NCBI GenBank assembly: GCA_019096065.1 | Contig: JAGUCH010000006.1 | Coordinates: 4,856,001 to 4,920,000 of the forward strand | Direction of reading: 5' to 3' | Length of the DNA stretch: 64,000 nucleotides | Source of the DNA: Paracyclopina nana | Lineage: Eukaryota > Arthropoda > Copepoda > Cyclopoida > Cyclopettidae | Part shown: piece by piece, positions 54,814-64,000 of the stretch | How the letters are laid out: each line of letters begins with the position of its first letter | How positions within the stretch are numbered: position 1 is the first letter of the stretch | Notes under the pieces: generated by a model | What the model was told of the DNA's origin: nothing | The model's database searches: none | Seen by the model: the letters and a program-made list of their open reading frames with translations, nothing else | Position numbers and translations under genes: made by a program

Positions 54814-54819
54814 TTTATT
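54814..54819 (-). terminator. RPS12 poly(A) signal
   Basis: AATAAA on the minus strand, 37 nt past the stop. Confidence 0.7.
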
Positions 54820-54855
54820 CAAGAAAGAATAACAAAAAAGATCATCTATGGCCTT

Positions 54856-55364
54856 TTACTTTTGCTGCTTGATGTGGTCCTTGAGGAAGTCATGAGCGGG
54901 TCCCTCCTTGCCCCAGTCCTTGACCACGGCTACGGAGCACCTCACAACTTTCCTTTCGTTGCCCTCAGCATCCAACTTGCAGAGTCCGACATACTTGCCC
55001 AATTGCATATTGTCAGACACTGGCAACAGAGGAATTTGATGTTGTTCGCACAGGCCACGGATCAACTTGACATACAGAGCCTCGTCGCAGTTCTCGGCGA
55101 GAATGCACAAAAGAGCCTGAAAATTGAATATTAACGACGCTCAATATCAGGCCGAAGATCACAACTCACTTGTCTTTTGTCCAATGCGGTTGTGCACTCG
55201 TTGAGACCGCGGACGAGTCCGTCATGGATGAGAGCGGCCTTGAGCACTTCCCGAAGGGCAGTCTCGAGGTCCATGTGACCCACGACTTCTTCGGAAGCTC
55301 CTCCAACGCCAGCAGCGGCAGCAGCAGCGGCGGCCATAGGCTCATCTCCTTCGACGTCAGACAT
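54856..55364 (-). CDS. RPS12: 40S ribosomal protein S12 (eS12), 2 coding exons
   Basis: Exons 55364-55170 and 55116-54856 join in phase 0 to 151 aa (human 132, fly 139). Conserved blocks include [63 protein letters not shown] and [10 protein letters not shown]. Structural protein of the small ribosomal subunit. The N-terminus is extended by an Ala run (eight Ala, residues 11-18) followed by GVGGA, which explains the extra length. A non-coding first exon probably lies at 55508-55540. No snoRNA was recognised in its introns, although ribosomal-protein introns are common hosts. Confidence 0.97.
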
Positions 55365-55507
55365 GTTGATGATTTTGCACTTTAACTTTAGGTCGAAATC
55401 CTCGATGAGTAACGCGTCTTTCGGACGGTTATCACAAATTAACCTTGAACGGGAAGATTGGCCAGATATTTGCCGATTTTCAATCTCATTTATTTTTTGT
55501 CACTCAC

Positions 55508-55540
55508 CTTTTCCAGTGGAGAGGAAGTTGAAAAAGGACG
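55508..55540 (-). promoter_or_regulatory. Candidate RPS12 5' UTR exon with TOP-like pyrimidine tract
   Basis: On the minus strand, a pyrimidine-rich run (TCCTTTTTCAACTTCCTCTCC) leads into AAAAG|GTGAGT, a strong donor 5' of the start codon. This fits the usual short non-coding first exon and 5'-terminal oligopyrimidine start of ribosomal-protein genes. The acceptor before the ATG is not certain. Confidence 0.45.
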
Positions 55541-56640
55541 AAGCATGGGCTAATGAACACAAATAAAAATAAACAAACATTTATCCGCGCAAACGGTGCG
55601 AATTGACGAGTAAATACTTCAATTTGGAGAATACAAATTATTATCTATCAATTTTAATGGGCACAGATTAGCTTTGTGAATATTTTTGAATTATAATGAA
55701 GCGAAAGCGAGGAAGATTTTGAAAAGGTTACTTCATGAGCCCACGCGGATGCGTCAGCTAGGTAAAAGGCGCGAAAATTCAAATGCTCCATCTTCACACA
55801 AACAGACCAAGGAAAGATAAAAAATCAAGATTTTTAGAAGAAAAGTGCGATCTCCATTCTAATTTCAATCAAAAATACACGCGAAAGTCAAAATGGCAGT
55901 CCCATAAGTAAAAATGTGTCTTTAAAAAACAAATCAGATGTTTGAAGACTATGGAGTGCTGAGCGATGAGCGCTCGCAGCTCAGTGGCCACTGCTCAGCT
56001 CAGTCAGTGTGAAATAAGAATCAAAAGTGTATGCAGTGCATGTGTTTGTTGATTGCGCCCGAAAAAGGTTAATATCGTGAAATCGGAGGCATCGGAAGAC
56101 TTCAACTTTGTCTACAAAAAATGTAAGATAGTAGTTTCCTTATTTTCAAGCAGCTGAACTGTCGCCAATTATTATCAGATGGTCTTTTCCTGAACATGAA
56201 GTAAAGGAATCGTCCTAGTTGACATTTTTTGTGCAAAAGGGGAAGGAAAGGTTGCAGGTTTCCCAAGTCCTGACAACTGCTCACAACTGCTATATGCTGC
56301 TAAATTGAATCCAGACGTTTCTTTTTATTTTTTTTGTCCAGCTTTCCAACTCGTACATATTTTCCGCATAATTGCGTGGCATGGCTTTTTTACATGTAGG
56401 CTTTGGAAAATGCACCGCAATCACGTTTTTACTTCCATTTCCTCTTCTGAATTATTCTTGCCTTTTTGCGGGCAAATTGGTATGCTTTCCATGCGTACGC
56501 CAGTAGTAGGCCATTCCTGTACATACATTTTAGTCAGGCAATTTCTGGCTCAATTTATGAGGTGGCACCATAATACTAATGCTCTAAACTTGAATTAACT
56601 GGTCTCGAGGGAAATTATGGCCTGTTGTAATGAGATGGAA
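55541..56640. other. Intergenic spacer
   Basis: RPS12 promoter side followed by AT-rich DNA. A cluster of CAGCTCAGTGGCCACTGCTC-like short repeats lies at about 55976-56005. No gene supported. Confidence 0.4.
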
Positions 56641-58282
56641 TGTCTTTATTGAGTAAACTTCTGAATATCGTTTAAAAGTTTAGCATAGTAGTATTTTTAG
56701 AATGTCTTTGTTCACACAGTGTTTAATTATTATTGGAATGTAATTGAAATGGTGTGTGTTGTGCCCAAAATGAGTGTGCATCATTATCCATTTTTGGTCC
56801 AAAAAAGAGGGACCCTGTGCCAGGGAAGTTGGTCTTTTTTGGCTCAAAAAACGCAATGTTTTCATGATTGTTTTTTTTAGGTATATCAGGGTGGGAGATT
56901 ATGGGCCAGCCATTATTGGCTCTTTCTATTTAGCTTGAATCCAAAATGTTGGGTAATTAAAATGGATTAGGAAAAATACACACATGATGGTGATAATGAT
57001 GAATGAATAGTTGTTGGAATGGTTGGCAAACTAGTTTACAATAGTGTAATTGGTTTTTTTTAATGCAGAACAATATTGCAACAATATCATTTCCTCTTGA
57101 TTGTTTCGGGCTTTCGTTTAACAGCAGTCTTTATGTATCAATAGTTGTATGTACATGAAAAGGATCAACCATAAACAAATGAGCTTAAAAACTGGATTGG
57201 TAATTTTTTGACCATCAACCAAACCTTTCAGTATATCACTTGGTGAAGTCTCCTCCAGAAATTCAAAGATTGTTGGTTATATTGAAAGACTCTTATAAAA
57301 AGCAAATGAGGGAATAACAATTAATACCGCATTGTTTATCTGGGCTCTTGTATCTGGATTGTTCAAATCATGCATTAGATTTTCTCAATACAATTGAAGG
57401 ACTAGTATAGTAACAGCTTCTGAAAAAACACACATTTTGTTGGTTAATATTACATGTAATTTGTAAGTATCTGACAGCAGAAAGAGTTCCAAGAAGACTT
57501 GTATAACTTTTTTAACAGCTTATTTTAGGGGTGGTTTTAATTTAGTTTTTCTTTTGTGTACACACTTAAAACTTCTTGAGCAAAATGAAAGGAGAACAAT
57601 AGTTTTTCAAAAAGCAGGGAGCAAATTTGCATGATGATAATTATAATGGTTTTTTTGCTGAGTGACAAAATCAGATCTCTTTTGTGGGGGCTATAACAAA
57701 GCAGTTTTTTTGGCAGGGATCAGGAGACCTGCTGTAAGAAGATGACCAGGCAAACATCTTGACAAATGTTTTGTCATCACAGGGTTAGCTTCCTTTTGGA
57801 AAATGAGGAACATTGATCATTCTTTCCTTTAAAATGGTTGTGTGTAGTATAAATTCCATAATGGAGGGTTTAAGGTTCGATCTTGGGTGGTAAGAGTTAT
57901 TCAAATTCGGACTTGTGGACAACAGTTATCCTTGTAGTTAAAAAAGCAATTTTAAAATCAAACGAGAATGGCCAAATCGTTGTATGATGGTGGAGGTTAG
58001 GTGAAACACGTGTTGTTATGCATGTAGTACAATAAGTTTAGATGTAGTAATAGTATAATTTTATCTTTTGAGCATACAATAATAGAGGTTGTTGTTCCTA
58101 ATGTTTGCTAGTTAATAACAGTATTGTAGTAGTAAAAGTGATTGCCCTAGTTTAGGATTGTACCATTTTGCTTCAAGGTACCATATATATATATATAATC
58201 TTATATGTGTGCGTTTGCCTCGTGGGATCGTATTTCTTGTTGCATTTTGAAGCAGAGATTAAAAGCTTGGCAAAATTTCGTT
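56641..58282 (-). other. Probable long 3' UTR of the ELM2-SANT gene
   Basis: No coding sequence on either strand. On the minus strand there is ATTAAA near 57537 and AATAAA near 56645, either of which could end the transcript. A TGTACATA (Pumilio-type) motif lies near 57150 and a TA dinucleotide run at about 58183-58197. The length and poor coding content suggest a regulated 3' UTR; inference. Confidence 0.35.
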
Positions 58283-61200
58283 TCACACCACACTTGACAC
58301 ACTCGATGGACCAGCCATTTCAGATGATGATTGAGTAGCTGCTGAGATTGGATTGCTTGAGCAAATTTGCTCTCTTGACGCAGCCGACGACCCATTGCTG
58401 CAATCTGAGGAAATTTGCTGCTGCTGCTGCTGCTGAACATCAGCAGAGTTGTAGAGGCTTTTGAAGCTTTGGCTCTCCTCGTAGCAGATGTTCTTCCACA
58501 AGTAGTAAAACTCCACGACATCCTTGACCGATTTGCTGCCCACATGCCTGGCCACTCTGTTGAAGTCCTTGTGGTACCTGACCAAGCCCTCGTAAAAGAG
58601 GTCCACCTCGAAGGGCTGCCAAGGCCTGTTATTCGCAACCAGCCTCGTTTGGAGGTGATCCTCGTCCTCAAAGTCGCTGTCATGGCTGCTGAACAGGGAC
58701 ATCGAGTCCTCGTCCTCAAAGTCGTACGCAGAGAGTAGATCTTGAAGGGCAAACTGGACGTTGCCTGAATGCTTCTGCAGGATCTCCAGGGCCACTTCTT
58801 CGTTGTGCGATCCTCCCCTGACGGCGCAGCTGGAGGCCACGCAGAGATACTGGTTGAATTCCGAGTCTGACAAGCAGCTGGCTGTACTGGGGTGCCAAAC
58901 TGGCTGCTGCTCCTCATCACGAGGTTCATTTTGGTGGTAGTCCAGTAGCAGGTCTGGAATGTCAGCCTGGTGAGCAGGGCCAATTTTCGGGGAGTGGTCC
59001 GAGCCCTGGTCCACTCTGAGCATGTGGGACGATGGCTTCTGATGGAGATTTACTGCCTGTTGTTGTTGCTGCAGGCAAGTCAGCATGCTATTCACCAGGG
59101 GAATGCTGTTCAAGAGGCCACATTCCTGCATAGCTGTCGTGGAGGCTTGTACCACAAAATCGCTGTGGCCTCCACCACTCATGGAATTGAGGCTGTTGCC
59201 GCTGGTCATGCATGAGTTGCTTTGAATCAGTGCGGTGATTTGAATGGATGTGGGCGAAGGCTTGGAGTCCTCTAGGTCCGCTGGTGGCGCCATCTGCTGG
59301 TGGACGACTGGCAAAGGCTTGGTGGGCAATGCCACCAAGGGCAAGGCGAGAGGCTGAGTGTTGATCAAAGAGGCTATTTGATTATGGGGATTATTGTCCT
59401 TTTTGCTGCTGCTGCAGACGTTTGAAGTAGTTGTGCCATTAGTTGGCTTCCTGAGAGCTCTCAAGGAAGAAGTTGTCGTGGAGGAGCTGCTCAATTGCTT
59501 TGTCTTCTGCTCAAGATTGGCCAAAAGTTTGCTGGTGTCAGGCTGTGGCAAGTTGCTAAATGCAAAGCTTGGCGTCACTTGCACCACTGCATTATTGGGT
59601 TGGCAATAGGTCACTGAAATGGTGGTGGGCTTTTTTGCGGCTGCCCCGCTCGGCTCGCTCTCGCACAAAGATGATGATGATGTTGCTTGTTGAAGCTTTC
59701 TCTTTGTTGCCTGATGATCAACGACGCCTGGCTTGCTGCTGGACTTGACGATTGCCTTTAAAGGGATTGCGGCACCGTTTGCCATCAGCCTTCTGCCCTC
59801 TGCGTCCTTTTTGTAGTAGCCTCCGTGCAGCCTCATGTGGCCGTTCAACGCTGGGATATTCTTGAACTTTCTGCAGCAAATCGTGCATTCCACCGGCTTG
59901 TCAGGCAGACCAGCTCCTTTGTCACTTGTACCCTTTTTTGCCGTCGTCGCTGTCAGAGGCTGTTGCTGACTTAGTGTCTCATCTCCGGCCTTGCTGTTGT
60001 CAACCTTCGATTTGCTCTGCTTGAACAGCTGCTCAATGAGCTGCAGCTGCTGGGCGGTGAGGCCTTTGGTGGAAAACTTGATTTTGGTGTCGCCCAAAAC
60101 ACCCGAGGACTTTGAGATCAGGTGGTCCGGCGGTGCTCCTATGAGGGCCTTGGCCGCCTCATTTTCCACAGTGGATGAGGACTTGCCCGCGTTTTCCACC
60201 TTGGCCAGTCCGTGGTGGTTCTCCTTGTGCCTTCGCAGGGACCTGGCATCACAGTAGCTCTTGCCGCAGCCTTCCACGTGACACGCAAAGGGCTTGGTGC
60301 TCCGATGTGTCAGCAAATGGCCATTAAGGTGGTCCTGCCTCTTGAATGCTTTTCCGCAGATGTTGCAATGGTACCGGCGCTCCTCGCTGTGCGTCAAACG
60401 GTGCTTGGCCAATGCTGAGGCGTTGGAGAACACTTTGGAGCACACGCTGCAGGACTGCGGCGAGGCCTTGCTCGAGCCCGCCTTGCGGGGCGTGGCCGGC
60501 GAGGAGAGAGGCGTGGCCTTCTTGGGGCTCATGGGAGGCTGCTGCTCAGGCTCTGCAACAATAGTGGGTTTCTCTACTACATCATCGCGGCTTTCGGAGG
60601 AGTTGTCGAAAAAGTCCTCAGTGGCCGCCGCGTGATTGGTGTCCTCTCCCATGATGTCCTCTTTGCTATTTGTGCTACTGCAAGCGGTGACTCTGAGCAC
60701 GGTGTCGTTGAGCTGCGACAAGTGCTGGTGGATGCTGTCGGGGTCGCTGAGATCCAGGGTGGCCACGTTCACCGTGGCAGAGATGGTGGGATGGTGGTCG
60801 GAGTGAAGTCTGATGAGATCTCCAATGGTGACGTTTGTTGCTGAGCTGCTGTTGGCCTCGTCAAGGTCGGCCGCTTCGGCCTGCAGCTTTTCCAGGATAT
60901 CTCCCAAGGGAACGTTGGCCTGATCGTCATCTTCTCCCGGGCCCAAATCAATGCCGTCGAAATTGGCCGCCTCGAAGCCGCGATGATGCAGATGCCTCGC
61001 CAAGAGCTCCTTGGTCTCCTCAAATGAAGACTCCGAGGAGTGGAAGGCCGAGGCCGTCGCCACGATGTTGATCTCGTCGTCGTGGCTGCCGTAACTGCTG
61101 CTGCTGAAGGAGGCCGCCGACGGGCTGGGGTGCAACATGGGCCCACCCACCGTCACGGTCACGTCCGAGGCCATCGTGTGGAGGGTGGGCGTGGCCAGGG

Positions 61201-61288
61201 CGATGGCGGAGGCGTGACTACTACTTTTGCTACTACTGAGCTGCCGATGGCCGCCCGCAGCTGAGGCCGCCGCATTGAGGTCGTCCAT
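58283..61288 (-). CDS. Zinc-finger/ELM2/SANT protein (ZNF541/TRERF1/MIDEAS family), intronless
   Basis: A single 1001-codon exon. N-terminus low-complexity (Ser/Ala/His). Three C2H2 fingers in tandem at 280-300, 308-328 and 336-359, and a fourth at 468-488 (CTICCRKF ... HMRLH). An ELM2-like segment at about 773-850 (ADIPDLLLDY ... PVWHP ... YLCVASSC) and a SANT domain at 888-932 (RPWQPFEVDLFYEGLVRYHK). ELM2-SANT modules recruit and activate HDAC1/2; this combination of fingers, ELM2 and SANT defines the ZNF541/TRERF1 branch linked to the MiDAC deacetylase complex. Nuclear, transcriptional repressor (inference from family). The C-terminus has a Gln run. GC-rich coding sequence and intronless structure contrast with the neighbours. 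Confidence 0.9.
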   Translation of the reverse strand: MDDLNAAASAAGGHRQLSSSKSSSHASAIALATPTLHTMASDVTVTVGGPMLHPSPSAASFSSSSYGSHDDEINIVATASAFHSSESSFEETKELLARHLHHRGFEAANFDGIDLGPGEDDDQANVPLGDILEKLQAEAADLDEANSSSATNVTIGDLIRLHSDHHPTISATVNVATLDLSDPDSIHQHLSQLNDTVLRVTACSSTNSKEDIMGEDTNHAAATEDFFDNSSESRDDVVEKPTIVAEPEQQPPMSPKKATPLSSPATPRKAGSSKASPQSCSVCSKVFSNASALAKHRLTHSEERRYHCNICGKAFKRQDHLNGHLLTHRSTKPFACHVEGCGKSYCDARSLRRHKENHHGLAKVENAGKSSSTVENEAAKALIGAPPDHLISKSSGVLGDTKIKFSTKGLTAQQLQLIEQLFKQSKSKVDNSKAGDETLSQQQPLTATTAKKGTSDKGAGLPDKPVECTICCRKFKNIPALNGHMRLHGGYYKKDAEGRRLMANGAAIPLKAIVKSSSKPGVVDHQATKRKLQQATSSSSLCESEPSGAAAKKPTTISVTYCQPNNAVVQVTPSFAFSNLPQPDTSKLLANLEQKTKQLSSSSTTTSSLRALRKPTNGTTTSNVCSSSKKDNNPHNQIASLINTQPLALPLVALPTKPLPVVHQQMAPPADLEDSKPSPTSIQITALIQSNSCMTSGNSLNSMSGGGHSDFVVQASTTAMQECGLLNSIPLVNSMLTCLQQQQQAVNLHQKPSSHMLRVDQGSDHSPKIGPAHQADIPDLLLDYHQNEPRDEEQQPVWHPSTASCLSDSEFNQYLCVASSCAVRGGSHNEEVALEILQKHSGNVQFALQDLLSAYDFEDEDSMSLFSSHDSDFEDEDHLQTRLVANNRPWQPFEVDLFYEGLVRYHKDFNRVARHVGSKSVKDVVEFYYLWKNICYEESQSFKSLYNSADVQQQQQQQISSDCSNGSSAASREQICSSNPISAATQSSSEMAGPSSVSSVV

Positions 61289-62100
61289 CTACTACTGCTA
61301 ACTAAATGATTGAATTTTGGGCGTGGGGGGCGGGAGACCACACGACCACGACCACTGGAGCCTCAAGGACGACAACGACTACTGAAGTCAGTTGCTGCAA
61401 AGGCGATCGTTGCCGCCGCTGCCACGCGCGCGGCCTCTGCTGCATCCGCACCACGCAGAGGCCGGCCTGGCCTTTGAAAGGCTTTCAAGCCATTTTGCTG
61501 AGCGCTCACGTTGGAAGAAGTGTCACAACTCTCCAAGGAGGAGAGGGCTGCCATATTGATCACCCTCCCTCCCCTGCGCCCTCTTCCGAAACGCCCATAA
61601 TCAAAGGGGCGCGCCTTTACACTAGCAGTACACCCAGCAAGGCCAATATAGTATACGAGGGAGGTTTAGAAAGCTACTGCTTCTGCACTACTGTAGTACA
61701 TGTGAGGCTTTCTCTACTTATAGCATGTTTTAAGTCTGCATTTATGGTGGCTTGATCCCGAAAATGCCCAGCTTGCGCCATTCTCCTTCAGTTGAAACTA
61801 CAACCCTTTCAAAAATTAGCTTTTTTCAATATTTCTATTTTAAATTGTGAGTCAATGTGCCAATTTCAAATATGCCCATTTTTTTCATAATGTGGAGAAC
61901 ATTCAAGATTTGTTTAGAGAAATATGCCATGGATGCAGGATGTGCGCGGCAAGAGGGCAAACTGGGTAAACAGATTGCCAATTGGAGGGGCACGGATGCG
62001 GCACAAGTGTAAATGCCGCGTACGCGTGTAAGAGTCTTTGTTGGATGCGTCTCGTGTGCTCGGCGTCTGTTGGCGTTCTTTTGCTCCCGGCCTCCCCGCC
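61289..62100. promoter_or_regulatory. GC-rich promoter/5' UTR of the ELM2-SANT gene
   Basis: Roughly the first 300 bp upstream of the start codon are GC-rich and CpG-containing (for example GCCACGCGCGCGGCC near 61421), unlike the rest of the window. This is consistent with a broad promoter. Beyond about 61750 the sequence turns AT-rich. Confidence 0.4.
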
Positions 62101-62103
62101 CTG

Positions 62104-62155
62104 GAGCTGCTGCTGTAAATGCTGCTGCTGCTGCTGCTGTAAGTGCTGCTGAAGT
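62104..62155. repeat. CTG/CAG trinucleotide repeat
   Basis: Interrupted (CTG)n with TAA interruptions. Non-coding as far as I can tell, although the minus strand would read poly-Gln. Confidence 0.8.
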
Positions 62156-62370
62156 CTCAACTTGGCTACCTATTTAGTGAACTGTTTAGAAAAACATCAC
62201 CACCATTTTCTTGCTTTTCACCAGTTTGTGGCCTGTGCAAAGGCTCAGCCTCTTTGTGGTACACAATTAACGTAGAAGCAAGCATGGTTGATTTAGTGGT
62301 GCAGTGCTAAAAATTCTGCCGGTTTGGCAGTGAAATCACCATTGTTTTGGTGGTGGTGACATGAGAAAAA

Positions 62371-62428
62371 ATGAGGCTCAATTTGGGTGTTGTTCAGCTA
62401 GTAGCCGCTGCTCTGCTCATTTCACTGG
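62371..62428 (+). CDS. First exon (signal peptide) of a gene leaving the window
   Basis: An ATG in good context (AAAAAATG) opens a 58-nt exon coding MRLNLGVVQLVAAALLISLG, a textbook secretory signal peptide, directly followed by a consensus donor GG|GTAAGA in phase 1. No continuation exon is seen before 64000, so the first intron would exceed 1.5 kb. Phase-1 introns right after signal peptides are typical of secreted proteins. The product cannot be identified from this exon. Confidence 0.5.
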
Positions 62429-64000
62429 GTAAGAAAATGCTAAATTGACATCTATCTAATGCAATCAGTGGCTTATTCATGCTTGTAGAACACTTAGACG
62501 CGATTTTCCACTCGATTTAAAGCCACCAAGTGCACAGTTTCATGCATCCGCAATTTTGGGCTTTAATCATAAAGATTCATATCTTGGCATTCCATGGAAT
62601 TGAATTGGGAACCCAACTCGGTTATCTAGCTGTTTTTTAAACAAATTTCCTTCTTGGCTGCTGAGCACTTTTTTATTTTGATAACAAAAAACTAGTTTGC
62701 TTTTGCTTCCTTTAAAGTAAGGCAGCATTTTTCAACAAGCTTAAATAAAGCACGTTTAATGCTATTTTATAGGAAATTGTTCATGGCGATCAAGATCTTT
62801 TTTCCCATCAAATTGCAATTAGTTTCCCTTCACTTTTGGCTCTTCGGTATACCTATGGCTTGTCTGTGTTGCCATATGCTGTCTCTTCTGCCAACCTCTG
62901 GGCAGTTTTAGTAGCATTTTTGGATCATTTTGGCAAGGCTCGTTTTCAATTGAGTTTAATCGGCCTAATTGGACGTGGTTATACAGCTCTGTTTAATCAA
63001 TAGAGCGGAAAAAGAGGCAATCAAGCCATATTTGACTTTTTTATTGTGCACTTGATTTTTCGCAAAGGCTTTGAATTTTCCCGTGTTAATTACGTAGAAC
63101 AATTGAGCCCTTCGTTCGCAGCCTTGACAATTGCAGAAAGGTTAGCTCGGAATGTCGAGGATTTTTCGCGGAAAAGAGGCATTTTTTCGGCTCGTCAAAA
63201 ATTGCCCATTTTGGGTGATTTTGAACACAGTTACACATAGCGGACATTTCTCTAATATCCTTTGGTCGTTAAGGCAAAACGTAATTGAAAGGGTTCAAGG
63301 TCCTAGTGAAATTATTTCCCTGCTACGTACGTACAACTCTCTAACTCACCCTACAATTTAAGTCATTATAGCGACTGTGAAGTAATTTGCCAATTTCAAA
63401 CGCTCGTTCTATAAACATTTGTTGTCGATGTAAACTATCATTTCAAAAGCAATTTAACTTAATCTGCACTTTGTCTTCCTTTTGGCTATATTTTGTTGCT
63501 GTGCATGCAAGTCAAAACTTTTTTTTCTCTCTCTTAAAAGAAAAATACTTGAGAAAAGGGAAATCGTTTCTCACATAATTCTCACGGCAGCACTGTTCTT
63601 TATTCTCAAAATTTGTAGCTTAGAATTGACTGCGAGTCTTCAAAGTAATGACAAAAAAAAGTTGCACAATGAAAACTGCCAACAATTTTACATGCTATAT
63701 CCATTTTTGCTGCGCAAAAAATGCCCGTTTTCTCTTTTCCCACCGTGCCTCGTTTATTTGCGGTGTGCGTTCCACTTTTGAATAGCTTCGGCCCACAGTG
63801 GCCAAAAATGCGAGTTCATAAAAGAATTACCTTGGGCAAACAGAATTGAAGCGTGAATGACCAATATATTGGGAAAACTTTGGTGAAGCCCTCTAAAGTA
63901 GCAATTGGCTCAACACGGCAATCCACTTTATCATAGGACCGTTTCCCCCCTAAAACTCATATACTATTTTTTTTATGGAAGAGCCCTTATGATAGGAATA
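62429..64000. other. AT-rich sequence, probable first intron
   Basis: No supported exon or other feature. Short frames on the plus strand lack domain content. Confidence 0.4.

Overview
The window looks like ordinary nuclear DNA of a small-genome ecdysozoan, most likely an arthropod (crustacean- or chelicerate-like). Genes have GT-AG introns of roughly 45-100 bp plus a few longer ones, spacers are AT-rich, and 3' ends carry AATAAA. One gene resembles an arthropod family of secreted proteins (DUF7042-7045 type). CCDC77 and CCDC177 orthologues, which to my knowledge Drosophila lacks, are present. The species cannot be named from this window.

Layout. 0-2 kb: a single-exon orphan 7TM receptor and a coding-like tail fragment. 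1.8-4.3 kb (-): CCDC77, head to head with 5.1-12.1 kb (+) KDM5, a 14-exon H3K4 demethylase of 1495 aa that carries a hAT-type MITE in one intron. 12.75-14.5 kb (-): FMRFamide-receptor-like GPCR. 15-21 kb: gene-poor spacer with several palindromic DNA-transposon miniatures. 21.7-25.8 kb (+): CCDC177, 12 exons, 722 aa. 25.9-33.6 kb: gene-poor spacer. 34.0-39.6 kb (-): secreted, probably GPI-anchored Cys-rich protein. 41.6-43.9 kb (+): two small single-pass membrane proteins I do not recognise. 47.1-48.3 kb (+): intronless Ser-rich orphan. 49.6-51.5 kb (-): TINAG-like pseudo-cathepsin. 53.4-54.5 kb (-): DHRS1. 54.9-55.5 kb (-): RPS12. 58.3-61.3 kb (-): intronless 1001-aa zinc-finger/ELM2/SANT corepressor subunit. 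62.4 kb (+): signal-peptide first exon of a gene that leaves the window.

The genes are an unlinked housekeeping and signalling set, not a pathway. Two chromatin regulators (KDM5 and the ELM2-SANT protein), two coiled-coil proteins and two receptors are present, with no sign of co-function. The clearest non-genic structure is a set of seven or eight MITEs in about five families. Several have target-site duplications that assign them to superfamilies: hAT with 8 bp, PIF/Harbinger with TWA, and Tc1/mariner with TA. I found no LTR element, retrovirus, Polinton, CRISPR array or convincing tRNA/rRNA gene, and nothing I would call a wholly new system. The most unusual items are the duplicated GPCR 3' exon, the degenerate PHD2 of KDM5, the GC-AG introns and the unrecognised genes.
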